A stretch of 64,000 nucleotides of DNA from Sabulitectum sp964386635 (GTDB taxonomy: Bacteria > Fermentibacterota > Fermentibacteria > Fermentibacterales > JCC-6). A program made the position numbers and the translations under genes. Under the pieces are notes generated by a model. That model made no database searches, was not told the DNA's origin, and saw only the letters and a list, made by a program, of their open reading frames with translations. The stretch spans positions 48,412 to 112,411 of the forward strand of contig CAYLRO010000001.1 of NCBI GenBank assembly GCA_964386635.1, in the 5' to 3' direction. The stretch's first letter is position 1. Each line of letters opens with the position of its first letter. Below are positions 46,258 through 55,222 of this stretch, one piece after another.

Positions 46258-46271
46258 CTACAGCTTTCCCC

Positions 46272-47687
46272 CTATTTGAGAATCGTAAATCTCTCGGTAA
46301 CTGCATCGTTTGCGGACTCTGCCCTGAGGAAGTAGATACCGTTCACCATATTTCCAGGAATCACCCAGGATCCGTTTGCCGGTCTGCCGACAATTCTGCC
46401 TGAAACATCAAGAATGGAAACGGATACGTCTGCGTTGCCGTTAACTGTATATGAGAGCAAAGAAGCAACAGGGTTACTGCCAATGGTTACACTAAGTTCT
46501 GCTCCCTGTATTTCTTCAAAAGTCTCATCTTCGATGCCTGTCATGCTGAGAAGGTTCATGCAGAGCAGCTTGTTCATGTATCTGCACTCAAGGTTGTTGG
46601 TCACTATGAGTGATGTGTCATTCTGGCTGCCCCAGAAACCGTTATCGTCCACCTCAGGGGTAAAGAAAAGGTACTCATTCACACCATATGACCAGTCAAC
46701 AGCGTCTCCGTTAACATCGTAAAGGATCTCGCCGCACCTGCCGTACTCATAATTATTCTGAGCAGTCATCTGCTGTCCCCAGCTCTGGAAAGTTGCCTGG
46801 TGAGGAGTGGGGCTGTTGTTGTAGCCGTAAGGATAGAGGAGATATCCGCCATATGTGTGGTAGTGAAAACCGCCCACTGGATCAATTGACTCTATCCACT
46901 GGGTTTCCTGAAGTGTCTCCGGCTCACTGAGAGCAGCCGTACCTCTGTAAGTGGCAGAATTCGGATCAGGGCTGGAACCGTAGTTGTCATAGCCCCACTG
47001 ATAGCTGTAGTTCCTGTTAAGGTCTACTCCGTCACCGAGAGTCCAGTTCATGTTCTTTCTCTGGTCTCTTCCTGTCGGGTTCGGCACATTGTACAAGTAA
47101 CCGTCCGGGTTAACAATGGGGATGATGTAGATCTGAGCGTTGTCCAGAATGTATGTAGCCATTGTATCACTGTCGTATTCGGTTGTCAGCCACTGAGCCC
47201 AGTCGATCACAACAGAGTTGCCTCCGGGTTCTCTTGCATGGGTAAGAGCTGTGAACAGAATGGCAGGTGCATCAGCCGGAGCATTCGTAATCTTTACGAA
47301 ATAGAGATCACGCCCCTCGTATGACTGTCCATAGGTTACAGGGGTATCAACCATATCACTGTTTTCAGCAAGAGTGGCCCAGAAAGCATCATTCTCATTG
47401 GGCCCGTAATAGAAACCCATCTCTCCATCGTCAGTGGCCTGAAGCTCCGACCACTCCAGAGGAAGAAGCCTGGCATCAGGATACCTGTGCATTGCTTCTT
47501 CTACATATCTTTGAGAGACAAGAATATCCACAAAGCCTTCGGTTCTGCTTCCCGCTGCAATTTCATAGCCCATATCCTGAACGGAATCGAAGGCTCCATC
47601 TGTAGAAGCGGGGATTCTGATCAGCCTGTCTGCATTCACCACAGTGGGAATCAGCAGAACAAGTGCTGCAACTACTACTTTTAACAT
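46272..47687 (-). CDS. Secreted zinc carboxypeptidase (M14) with Por-like C-terminal sorting domain
   Basis: A signal peptide (MLKVVVAALVLLIPTVVNA) precedes an M14 peptidase. Zinc ligands are H and E in THAREPGG and the later H in FHYHTYGG; DLNRNYSYQWG carries the substrate-binding Asn/Arg, and FFTPEVDD the general-base Glu. The last about 80 residues form a beta-sandwich ending NGIYFLRAESANDAVTERFTILK-like, as in type IX secretion C-terminal domains. GAGGAG stands six bases before the ATG. Likely a secreted peptide-degrading enzyme. Confidence 0.93.
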   Translation of the reverse strand: MLKVVVAALVLLIPTVVNADRLIRIPASTDGAFDSVQDMGYEIAAGSRTEGFVDILVSQRYVEEAMHRYPDARLLPLEWSELQATDDGEMGFYYGPNENDAFWATLAENSDMVDTPVTYGQSYEGRDLYFVKITNAPADAPAILFTALTHAREPGGNSVVIDWAQWLTTEYDSDTMATYILDNAQIYIIPIVNPDGYLYNVPNPTGRDQRKNMNWTLGDGVDLNRNYSYQWGYDNYGSSPDPNSATYRGTAALSEPETLQETQWIESIDPVGGFHYHTYGGYLLYPYGYNNSPTPHQATFQSWGQQMTAQNNYEYGRCGEILYDVNGDAVDWSYGVNEYLFFTPEVDDNGFWGSQNDTSLIVTNNLECRYMNKLLCMNLLSMTGIEDETFEEIQGAELSVTIGSNPVASLLSYTVNGNADVSVSILDVSGRIVGRPANGSWVIPGNMVNGIYFLRAESANDAVTERFTILK

Positions 47688-47708
47688 TGATTACTCCTCG
47701 GTCTATGG

Positions 47709-47737
47709 TTGACATCAGTGCGGGAATACCTTAAATT
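47709..47737 (+). promoter_or_regulatory. Sigma-70 promoter of rpsT
   Basis: TTGACA (47709-47714), a 17-base spacer, TAAATT (47732-47737). Predicted start about 47744, leaving a roughly 72-base leader before the TTG start. Confidence 0.75.
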
Positions 47738-47815
47738 TGCCCGTCATAAGGAAGAAAACCCTATACGGGATAAGAGTTCAGCTCGTGCCGTATATTCTGC
47801 GAAAGGAGAACGCTC

Positions 47816-48049
47816 TTGGCAAGGAGCAAGCAATCACTCAAGCGTCACAGGACCGACGCGGTGAAAAACGAGAGAAATCACAGTAAGCTCAGAAGACTTC
47901 GAACCGCCCTGAAAAAGGTGCAGGCAGCATCTACTCCTGAAGAAAAGGCCGAGGCTGTTAAAAGCGCTCAGAGCCTTATTGACAGGGCCGGCAGAAGCCG
48001 TCTCATCCATCCCAACAAGGCAAACCGACTTAAGAGCAGAGCTCTCTAG
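47816..48049 (+). CDS. rpsT: 30S ribosomal protein S20
   Basis: 77 residues, strongly basic, with the S20 three-helix pattern (SKQSLKRHRTDAVKNERNHS, ALKKVQAASTPEEK, GRSRLIHPNKANRLKSRAL). The start is TTG 47816 with AAAGGAG six bases upstream, weak starts being usual for autoregulated rpsT. It is the only protein gene on the plus strand and has its own promoter and terminator. Confidence 0.95.
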   Translation: MARSKQSLKRHRTDAVKNERNHSKLRRLRTALKKVQAASTPEEKAEAVKSAQSLIDRAGRSRLIHPNKANRLKSRAL

Positions 48050-48068
48050 AAGATACATTGATTGAAAG

Positions 48069-48098
48069 AAAGCCCCCTTTCGCAGGGGGCTTTTTTAA
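48069..48098. terminator. Bidirectional terminator between rpsT and the TonB-like gene
   Basis: AGCCCCCT / AGGGGGCT stem with a short TTCGC loop, followed by TTTTTTAATT on the plus strand and TTCTTTC on the minus strand, so it can end both converging transcripts. Confidence 0.88.
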
Positions 48099-48746
48099 TT
48101 AATCTGAAAGAGAAAAGTTGTACCGGAGAGTTGTCCAGACACCCACCGGTGACCCGTTGTTCCTTGCAGGCATCCACCCGGTGCCCCTTGCAGCTGCCAG
48201 AGCAGCTTCATCCAGAGAGGACACCCCACTGCTCTGCATCAGCTCCACTTCCTTCACAATCCCCTGAGCATCCACATACACCCAGAGGGTAACAGCACCT
48301 TCAACCCCTGCCATTCTCGCCATTTCCGGATATGCAGGAGAGGGCATGAAGGAACAAACTGGAAACACTTCCACAGGCTGAAATGTGGGAGCTCCAATGT
48401 CCGAGCTGCCGGTGTTGTTGTTTCCCGAACCGGCGGATGCCGTAAGTGCAGTTGAAAGACCCACTGTATCAGCACTCAGCGTGATTACCAGTTCAGTAAG
48501 AACTTCATCCCTGACGTTTTCCACCTCCACCTCAATTTCAGCTATGTCATCAATCAAATCTTCCTGCTTGTCTTCCACTGTAGCATCAAACGGGAGAAAC
48601 GCCTCAACCGCCTCCATACTGTTATCGAATGTGCGAGTTGAAAGCCTGCCTATCTCCGTTGCAGGCATGAACTGGAAAAGAACATTGAGAAAAAGGAGAC
48701 CGGCGAGAAGTCCGATCTCCATTCCAATTCCATTTGACCGTGTCAT
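48099..48746 (-). CDS. TonB C-terminal domain protein
   Basis: 215 residues: a single N-terminal transmembrane helix (about 9-29), a periplasmic acidic linker, and a TonB C-terminal domain. The domain reads SPAYPEMARMAGVEGAVTLW and EVELMQSSGVSSLDEAALAA. AAGGAGG stands about six bases before the ATG. It probably transduces proton-motive force to an outer-membrane receptor, but no receptor or ExbBD is in the window. Confidence 0.9.
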   Translation of the reverse strand: MTRSNGIGMEIGLLAGLLFLNVLFQFMPATEIGRLSTRTFDNSMEAVEAFLPFDATVEDKQEDLIDDIAEIEVEVENVRDEVLTELVITLSADTVGLSTALTASAGSGNNNTGSSDIGAPTFQPVEVFPVCSFMPSPAYPEMARMAGVEGAVTLWVYVDAQGIVKEVELMQSSGVSSLDEAALAAARGTGWMPARNNGSPVGVWTTLRYNFSLSD

Positions 48747-48799
48747 TTCACACCTCCTTTCTTAACCGTGATACGGTGTCAGAGCAGGAAGTATTCCAT

Positions 48800-50227
48800 C
48801 TAAAGCCCGGGAACCACCCTGCTTATTCCACCGGGAAGATCCTGTACTGAATATCCCGCTTCTTTGAGTTCGTTCCGCATCTTGTCTGCTTCGTCAAACA
48901 TTTTGTTCTCTCTTAGATATCCGCGCATCTCTCCCAGAATTTTGCAGAGAGCTTCCTCTGATCCACTATCCCCGGCAGATGACAGTTCAATCCCAAGAAC
49001 TCCGGACACAAGGAGATCCATAAGGTCTGCCATGCTCCGCCGGTCACCTGCAGGTGGTTTTCCTTCAAGAAGGGTATTGCCTGCCCTGACAAAATCAAAG
49101 ATCGATGCCAGCGCTCCGGGAGTGTTCAGGTCATCATCCATGAACCCCTCAAAAGCGCTCCGGGTACTGTCCACCAGAGCAAGGACATTCTCAGAAACTT
49201 CCCCCTGTTCAGCACTTCCTAGCCTTGTACGGAAGGATACAAGCCTTTCAAGACCGCTTTTTGCCCCGGACAGCCCCTCTTCAGAGAAATCAAGAGGACT
49301 TCTGTAGTGGCTCCTGAGTATGTAAAGCCTTACCACCATTGGATCCCACTTCAGGAAAAGATCCCGTAAAAGTGTGAAGTTCCCCAGGCTCTTTCCCATT
49401 TTTCTGCCGTCCACAGTAACCATGTTGTGGTGAATCCAGTATCTGACAAAGAGCTTGCCTGTTGCTGCTTCAGACTGTGCTATCTCGCAATCGTGATGCG
49501 GGAAGGAATTATCAAGACCACCGCCGTGTATGTCTGCTGTTTCGCCCAGGTAACGCATGGACATGGCGGAACACTCCAGGTGCCAGCCGGGATATCCCCA
49601 GCCCCACGGGCTGTTCCAGCGAAGGATATGATCCTCTCCGGCATCCTTCCAGAGAGCGAAGTCCCGCGGATCTTTTTTCCCCTCAGCTTTTTCCACCCGG
49701 CTTCCGGCTCTTCCCTCGTCTCCTTTTCTGCCGCTGAGTTTCCCGTATTCAGGGAATGAGGAAACATCAAAATAGACATTGCCTGAAGCCTGGTATGCGT
49801 GCCCTTTTTTCATAAGGGTCTTTATCAGCTCGATCTGCTCAGGAATATGACCGCTTGCTCTGGGAGAAATGTCAGGTCTCAAGACATTAAGAACATCCAT
49901 GTCATGAAAATAGCTGGCTGTGTACTTCTCGGCAATTTCCATTGGCTCCAGCTTCTCTGCCGCAGCCTGCTTCTGCAGCTTGTCCTCCCCTGCATCGGCA
50001 TCATCTGTGAGATGTCCCACATCTGTAATGTTCTGAACATATCTTACTTTATAATCAAGATACCTCAAATACCTGACAAGAACATCAAAGCTTACATAAC
50101 TTTTCCCGTGTCCAAGATGGCTGTGCCCGTATACAGTGGGGCCACATACATACATGCCCACGAAGGGCGGGTTAAGGGGTTTGAACTCCTCCTTGCTCCT
50201 TGTAAGCGTGTTGTACAGCGATAACAT
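48800..50227 (-). CDS. cysS: Cysteinyl-tRNA synthetase
   Basis: 475 residues. The HIGH-type motif is GHSHLGHGKSYV and the KMSKS motif is RKMGKSLGNF. Zinc-site Cys/His: YVCGPTVYG, WHLECSAMS, and DIHGGGLDNSFPHHD. The C-terminal DALR-type helix bundle is present. It starts three bases after the trpS stop. Confidence 0.97.
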   Translation of the reverse strand: MLSLYNTLTRSKEEFKPLNPPFVGMYVCGPTVYGHSHLGHGKSYVSFDVLVRYLRYLDYKVRYVQNITDVGHLTDDADAGEDKLQKQAAAEKLEPMEIAEKYTASYFHDMDVLNVLRPDISPRASGHIPEQIELIKTLMKKGHAYQASGNVYFDVSSFPEYGKLSGRKGDEGRAGSRVEKAEGKKDPRDFALWKDAGEDHILRWNSPWGWGYPGWHLECSAMSMRYLGETADIHGGGLDNSFPHHDCEIAQSEAATGKLFVRYWIHHNMVTVDGRKMGKSLGNFTLLRDLFLKWDPMVVRLYILRSHYRSPLDFSEEGLSGAKSGLERLVSFRTRLGSAEQGEVSENVLALVDSTRSAFEGFMDDDLNTPGALASIFDFVRAGNTLLEGKPPAGDRRSMADLMDLLVSGVLGIELSSAGDSGSEEALCKILGEMRGYLRENKMFDEADKMRNELKEAGYSVQDLPGGISRVVPGL

Positions 50228-50229
50228 CT

Positions 50230-51219
50230 CTAGCTCTCTTTCCAGTAATCGATGTGCATGGCGGATCGGACCATTTCCAGTGTCTCTCTGCCTGCAGCCA
50301 CCGCTCTGTCAGTTCCTGCCCGGAGTATGTTGTCAATTACTCCGGGTTTGTCAAATTCAGCTCTTCTCTCTCTGATTGGAGCAAGGGTTTCTTCAAGTTT
50401 CTTTATGAGATTCTTCTTGCATGCCACACAGCCAATAGTGCCTTTTTTGCAGCAATCCTCTATCTCCGGGATTTCTTCGGCATTAAACGCTTTGTGGTAA
50501 GCAAAGATTGTACAGATGTCAGGATGACCGGGGTCGGTTTTGTGAATCCTGGCCGGGTCTGTAACTGCGCTCATTACCTTCTTCTTTATCTCTGCCGGAT
50601 CATCTTTCAGGTATATCGCATTACCCAGGGATTTGCTCATTTTTGCATTGCCGTCCAGGCCAATCAACCTTGATACTTCACTGACCATGGCGCTTGGTTC
50701 AGGAAAAACATCACCATAGAGTTCGTTAAATCTCCTGGCGATAAATCTTGTTACCTCTACATGAGGCAGCTGATCTTCTCCCACAGGAACAAGATCCGCT
50801 CTGCAGAACAGAATGTCTGCAGCCTGACTGACAGGATATCCCAGAAAACCGTATGTCATGTCTGTATAACCATACTGCTTAGCTTCGGTTTTTATGGTGG
50901 GATTATGCCGGAGACGACTGACTGTTGTGTAAAGGCCGAAAAACACAGTAAGTTCTGCAATCTGCGGTACCATACTCTGAACGAAAATGCTTATTTTGTC
51001 AGGATCAAGTCCTGCTGCAATGTTGTCCAGAGCAACTTCCCTCACGTTGGCCCCGAGAAGTTCCGGGGTCTGCCAGTGTGTAGTCAGAGCCTGCACATCA
51101 GCAACAATTATGAAGGTATCGTATTCGTTCTGCAGTTTTACTCTGTTTCTCAATGAGCCCACGAAATGACCGAGATGCAGAGGACCAGTGGGTCTGTCAC
51201 CGGTTAGAATTCTTTTCAT
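50230..51219 (-). CDS. trpS: Tryptophanyl-tRNA synthetase, iron-sulfur type
   Basis: 329 residues: HIGH-type GPLHLGHFVGS and KMSKS-type NAKMSKSLGN are both intact. Near the C-terminus the cysteines follow C-x20-C-x6-C-x2-C (DIC, EDCC, GCVAC). This nearly matches the C-x22-C-x6-C-x2-C iron-sulfur site of Thermotoga TrpRS. Such sites bind a [4Fe-4S] cluster near the anticodon-binding region. Confidence 0.96.
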   Translation of the reverse strand: MKRILTGDRPTGPLHLGHFVGSLRNRVKLQNEYDTFIIVADVQALTTHWQTPELLGANVREVALDNIAAGLDPDKISIFVQSMVPQIAELTVFFGLYTTVSRLRHNPTIKTEAKQYGYTDMTYGFLGYPVSQAADILFCRADLVPVGEDQLPHVEVTRFIARRFNELYGDVFPEPSAMVSEVSRLIGLDGNAKMSKSLGNAIYLKDDPAEIKKKVMSAVTDPARIHKTDPGHPDICTIFAYHKAFNAEEIPEIEDCCKKGTIGCVACKKNLIKKLEETLAPIRERRAEFDKPGVIDNILRAGTDRAVAAGRETLEMVRSAMHIDYWKES

Positions 51220-51230
51220 TGCGGAGTTCC

Positions 51231-52241
51231 TTACAGGTTGATCTTCACTGAACAGTCAGGATCTCTGAAATCCCTGAGATCGATCTCTCCAGTGTGTTTG
51301 TCAATAAGTTTCAGCACATTCTCCACAGTAGAGCGCACTGCTGGACAAACTGAGGGGTATCCTTCCAGATACCGCAGCGTAAGTGGAATGTGTTTAAGGT
51401 AACTGGCGTTTCCAAGGGCTCTGTACTGGTAGGCAAACGTACCCAATGCCTTGAGATTGCGCTGGAGAGCCGAAAAAACGAATTCGAACATATTTGCTCC
51501 GTTAATACCCAGAATGAATGCCTGAGCCATTCCCCTCCAGTGGTCACCGCAATCACTGTAGCTGTCCCGCAGAATGCTTGCGAGATCGTAACAGGGCGGC
51601 CCCTGTCTGGCGTCCTGCCAGTCAACCATATAAACAGAGTCGTTTTTTATCATAAGGTTCGCTGAATGGAAATCTCTGTGGGTAAATACTGCGCTTTCGT
51701 TGCCCATTGCTCTTTCGCAGAGCTCCCGCATGAGTTTCTGTATATCCATCAGTTCTTCAACCGGCACTCTCAACAGCCTGAAAAACAGATGTTCAAGTGT
51801 ATGTTCAAGCTCTGCCATGAAGAAACTTGTAGTAAAATATCTTCTTCCGGCAATACTGCCACTGGCTTTCACAGGAGTGATCTCCCGCTGCATCCTTCTC
51901 AGGAGGGTCAGTGACTGCTGGAGGTATCTTGTGTATTCCTTCTTGTCCTCCACATCACAGAGTCGCCTGGTCCCGAGATCTTCCTGGATCAGATACCCTC
52001 TGCCTTCATCACAGAGAATTATCTCGGGAACCGGAAAGTCCATACCTCTGAGCAGATTGTGTATGTCAAGCCAGGGCCACAGGGGCACTCTGGAACTGTC
52101 CATTGCTATGTAGGTTATGCTGCCTGACCATATTCTGTAGAAGTCCCGGTCAGATGCATCACCGGTAACAGGCTTGATTTTTTCAATTTCCCCGAAGCTG
52201 GCTGAAGCCCATCTTGCCAGATCATCCATTCTATCAGTCAA
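51231..52241 (-). CDS. AmgK-like sugar kinase / phosphotransferase
   Basis: 336 residues of the aminoglycoside-phosphotransferase fold. The catalytic loop is THRDFHSANLMI and the metal Asp is in VDWQDARQGPPCYDLASIL. It starts at TTG 52241 directly after the nucleotidyltransferase stop, with AAGGAG upstream. The paired arrangement with a sugar nucleotidyltransferase matches AmgK/MurU, which rescue MurNAc or GlcNAc for peptidoglycan recycling. Confidence 0.88.
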   Translation of the reverse strand: MTDRMDDLARWASASFGEIEKIKPVTGDASDRDFYRIWSGSITYIAMDSSRVPLWPWLDIHNLLRGMDFPVPEIILCDEGRGYLIQEDLGTRRLCDVEDKKEYTRYLQQSLTLLRRMQREITPVKASGSIAGRRYFTTSFFMAELEHTLEHLFFRLLRVPVEELMDIQKLMRELCERAMGNESAVFTHRDFHSANLMIKNDSVYMVDWQDARQGPPCYDLASILRDSYSDCGDHWRGMAQAFILGINGANMFEFVFSALQRNLKALGTFAYQYRALGNASYLKHIPLTLRYLEGYPSVCPAVRSTVENVLKLIDKHTGEIDLRDFRDPDCSVKINL

Positions 52242-53081
52242 TCATGGCTCCTTAATGAAATGTGCAGGCAATACAGTATCAATTGCGGAAGCACCTGGCA
52301 GAACTCTGACCCCTCTGAGAAGAACAGAATTTTTCACCAGTGCACCAGCTTTAATAATACAATGCGGTCCCAGATAATAAAACCCCTGAAGAATCGCTTC
52401 CCGGTGAACAGATGCTGTGGGATGAATATATGTGCCCCTGGCAAGAGTGTGCTTTCTGAATAACTCAGTTTCTCCCATGTCATACCATTCCGCATCAGTA
52501 AAATACTCGTTAATCTGAATACCCTTGTTTTCTGCAGCCTGTCTCAGAGTTGAGAAGAATCCTGTGCTTATCTGCTTCTCAAAGGCAAGCCCGGGTATTT
52601 CACTGGAGATAACCGAAACACCAAGGTAGTGTCGCCTTTTCCCATTAACTTCCAGTACACCGTACTGTCCGTTTTCAGGCATATTCCCTGTTAGTACAGT
52701 CCATGATGATCCTGAAGATAAGTGGTTCTCGGCAAGGGATTTGACAGGAACATTCATGGCAAAATCAGTGTTGCATACCACCCAGTTGCCGGTGAGGATC
52801 TCATGGTTTCTTGCCAGGGTACCGGGAGCTCCCAGAGGTCTTTCTTCGAAGAACATATGGGATCTCCCGTTCCAGTGCCGGGAAACCTCAGCCTTAACCA
52901 TCTCTTCACACCTGGATACATTAAACGCCATAACCGGCGGATCAAGCAGGGAAAACTGATCTATAAGGCATCCAAGCAGTGTGTTATCACCCAGTGGAAA
53001 CAGGCATTTGGGTAATGAAATGGAAAGAGGTTCTGCTCTTGTGCCGTAACCGGCTGTCAGAAACAGAACCCCGTCGATCAA
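52242..53081 (-). CDS. MurU-like sugar nucleotidyltransferase with left-handed beta-helix tail
   Basis: TTG 53081 opens the family N-terminus IDGVLFLTAGYGTRAEPLS, with PKCLFPLGD following. The metal-site TD is in VVCNTDFAMN. The end shows hexapeptide-type repeats (YIHPTASVHREAILQGFYYL, then AGALVKNSVLLRGV), a left-handed beta-helix. A longer frame to 53186 overlaps the small zinc gene and is rejected. The kinase follows immediately. Confidence 0.87.
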   Translation of the reverse strand: MIDGVLFLTAGYGTRAEPLSISLPKCLFPLGDNTLLGCLIDQFSLLDPPVMAFNVSRCEEMVKAEVSRHWNGRSHMFFEERPLGAPGTLARNHEILTGNWVVCNTDFAMNVPVKSLAENHLSSGSSWTVLTGNMPENGQYGVLEVNGKRRHYLGVSVISSEIPGLAFEKQISTGFFSTLRQAAENKGIQINEYFTDAEWYDMGETELFRKHTLARGTYIHPTASVHREAILQGFYYLGPHCIIKAGALVKNSVLLRGVRVLPGASAIDTVLPAHFIKEP

Positions 53082-53094
53082 AGAACCGGCCTGT

Positions 53095-53295
53095 CTAGCC
53101 GTATATCTCTTTCCTGTTACAGTCACAAACCTTGACTCTGCGTCTCTGAGGACGCCAGGTGTCCTTTGAGCCGGTGCGTGAGGCAAGGTAGACGATGGCT
53201 ACCTTTTCCTGCCCGCATACAGGACACAATTCTTTATGAACTGAACGACTCTCATGAGCAAGTTTCGCTGTAAAGGTTCTATCCTTCTTAGGCAT
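53095..53295 (-). CDS. Small zinc-ribbon-like protein of unknown function (66 aa)
   Basis: 66 residues, basic, with CPVCG at Cys24/Cys27 and CDC at Cys57/Cys59, enough for one zinc site. Rich in Arg and Lys, suggesting nucleic-acid contact. It does not match ribosomal L33 or L28 on reading. Its ATG shares a base with the GH57 stop (TAATG), and the nucleotidyltransferase start follows 13 bases later. Confidence 0.78.
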   Translation of the reverse strand: MPKKDRTFTAKLAHESRSVHKELCPVCGQEKVAIVYLASRTGSKDTWRPQRRRVKVCDCNRKEIYG

Positions 53296-54431
53296 TATCT
53301 ATCCCTTCCCGCCATTGCAGGTATTCTGCCGGCAAGCTCCATTACTCTGTCCAGGAGCTTTCCCCGGGGAATCCCCGCCAGGGCGGCTTCGATTATTTTC
53401 AATATGCCTCTTCGAACCTGTGAAAAAGATTCACGGCCCGGTGAGGCCCACCACAGAGGGCAGGAGTATAACATCTTATCCACCTCGTCGGCAACCCCGG
53501 AAACATGTTCAAGAGCAGTGTTCTCCAGCACGAAATTCATGAGTTCCCTGTAGGTCCGGTGGTCTGTGTTTTCCGAATGATTCCAGAGAGGGAAAGGCTC
53601 TTGATTTTCCATGTCAGTGAATGTTGTTGACCAGCTTCCTGCAGGAACATCGGACTCTTTCAGAGGAAACGCTTCAAGTATCCGGTCCAGAGAGGATATC
53701 CGGATGTTCTGCAGTATGGATATTTCCTCAAGAAAGGGACGAAGGAAGGATTCAATGGCATCAGGTCTGTGATGCCCGAATGTTTCACCGTCCATAGCCA
53801 GTATTACATATCCGTCATCTTTCCCGGACCACTGATACAGATCCCGAACCATTTTTTCTGCCATGCAGGAGCCATCCAGGCCGTGGAAAGAAATCTGATT
53901 GGACCAGAAATTACTTCTCAGGAAAACAGCAGTTCCCTGAACAGAAGGAATCCAACTGGAAGGAACCTCTCCATGTTTGTATACCCATGGAACATCATCT
54001 GTTATGGTCCATCTGCACCCCAGAGATCCCAGAAGCTTTATTGTCTCAGGGTTAACCGCCATCTCAGGGGGGAACACTCCGGAAGGGGTATATACATCAC
54101 CAAGATACCTCCTGTTGCCTGAATCATTCAGCTCCAGCTGTCTTTTAACTTCACCGGATGGAATCAGAGGAAATATCGGATGATAAGCACCGCTTGATGT
54201 GAAAGAGCATGAGGTCAGTTCCGATACGGTTTTAAGAGTTGCAGGTTCCAGTGCTGCAAGCTGCTCAGTGAGAGAAAGGTTCATGTTAACTGTAACTTCC
54301 GATCCCACATCTTTCAGCATTGAAAACAATGGCTGATAACACTCTTCGCAGATTTTTCTCACAATCCCGGGATCCTGCGTGGGAGGCTGATAGAAGTGGA
54401 GAAGAAGACCTATATGTTTCATATTTTTCAA
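53295..54431 (-). CDS. Glycoside hydrolase family 57 protein
   Basis: 378 residues. GH57 signatures: LLLHFYQPP at the start, PSGVFPPEMAV with the candidate nucleophile Glu, and AMDGETFGHHR with the candidate acid Asp. Family members act on alpha-glucans or transfer 4-alpha-glucan units. It is shorter than the usual 450-550 residues. It overlaps the SAM-hydrolase gene by 4 bases. Confidence 0.88.
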   Translation of the reverse strand: MKNMKHIGLLLHFYQPPTQDPGIVRKICEECYQPLFSMLKDVGSEVTVNMNLSLTEQLAALEPATLKTVSELTSCSFTSSGAYHPIFPLIPSGEVKRQLELNDSGNRRYLGDVYTPSGVFPPEMAVNPETIKLLGSLGCRWTITDDVPWVYKHGEVPSSWIPSVQGTAVFLRSNFWSNQISFHGLDGSCMAEKMVRDLYQWSGKDDGYVILAMDGETFGHHRPDAIESFLRPFLEEISILQNIRISSLDRILEAFPLKESDVPAGSWSTTFTDMENQEPFPLWNHSENTDHRTYRELMNFVLENTALEHVSGVADEVDKMLYSCPLWWASPGRESFSQVRRGILKIIEAALAGIPRGKLLDRVMELAGRIPAMAGRDR

Positions 54432-55207
54432 TTACTCCTGATGGTTAGTCTAACAGTGTTTCCAGGAAAAAGGTTCAATCTTTCTGAAGCTGAACCGCCG
54501 TTCACAGCTATTTCCATGAAACCGAGACTGCCTGGAAGAATGAGAACATTCTCCGGTGATGATACCTGCCCATAATAATCAACCTGACTCAGCGGAGTCT
54601 CAGAAGAGCCTGTGAGAATACTCTGAAACTCAATCTCTGTTGCTTCTTTCTTTTCCAGATTCAGGATACAGTTGCCGAATCTGTCTGTATGAAGAACCTG
54701 AACCACAACTGTACCAGGCTGGAATTCCGGTGGCGAAATACTTATGAGAACCGGGTTGTCCTGTGGCTCAAGAAAAGCTGGCCAGCCTGGATCAAGTGCA
54801 ATCCTGCCAGCGCATGGGGCAAACAGGTCTCTTCCATGAAATGTTGTTGACGAATCCTCCGGGGGAACAGGCAGTTTCCAGCAGGTAACATCCTTTTCCA
54901 GCATGGAAATCAGTCCGTTGTCAGGCGCTACGATGAATCTCCCCTGCCAGAGACCTGCCAGCCCAAGTCTGCTGCTGCCCACTCCAGGGTCAACAACCGC
55001 AAGAACCACAGAGCCTTCAGGCAGATGGGGAAGTACAGTGCGGATATGAAATGCACCCTGAAAAATATTCCCGGGAGAGATCTCATGTGTAAGATCAATT
55101 ACAGGAGTGCTGTATCCAGCAACTGAAAGCACTGCAGCTTTCATCTGAGCCGTATACGTATCTCCTGTGCCAAAATCCGAGAGTATGAATACAGGGGCTG
55201 ACTGCAT
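54428..55207 (-). CDS. SAM hydroxide adenosyltransferase (DUF62 family)
   Basis: 259 residues. SDFGTGDTYTAQMKAA, VVDPGVGSSR, PDNGLIS, TFHGRDLFAP and HTDRFGNCI are the hallmarks of the SAM hydrolase / fluorinase-chlorinase fold. The chlorinase halide residue pattern is not visible, so it probably splits SAM with hydroxide. It starts 15 bases after the partner-switching gene. Confidence 0.92.
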   Translation of the reverse strand: MQSAPVFILSDFGTGDTYTAQMKAAVLSVAGYSTPVIDLTHEISPGNIFQGAFHIRTVLPHLPEGSVVLAVVDPGVGSSRLGLAGLWQGRFIVAPDNGLISMLEKDVTCWKLPVPPEDSSTTFHGRDLFAPCAGRIALDPGWPAFLEPQDNPVLISISPPEFQPGTVVVQVLHTDRFGNCILNLEKKEATEIEFQSILTGSSETPLSQVDYYGQVSSPENVLILPGSLGFMEIAVNGGSASERLNLFPGNTVRLTIRSN

Positions 55208-55222
55208 AGCTGTTCCTGTCTG

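Noticed and set aside
53095..53295. Ribosomal protein L33 (rpmG) for the 66-residue gene
   Set aside because: The cysteine spacing (CxxC, then CxC after about 30 residues) and the remaining sequence do not fit L33.
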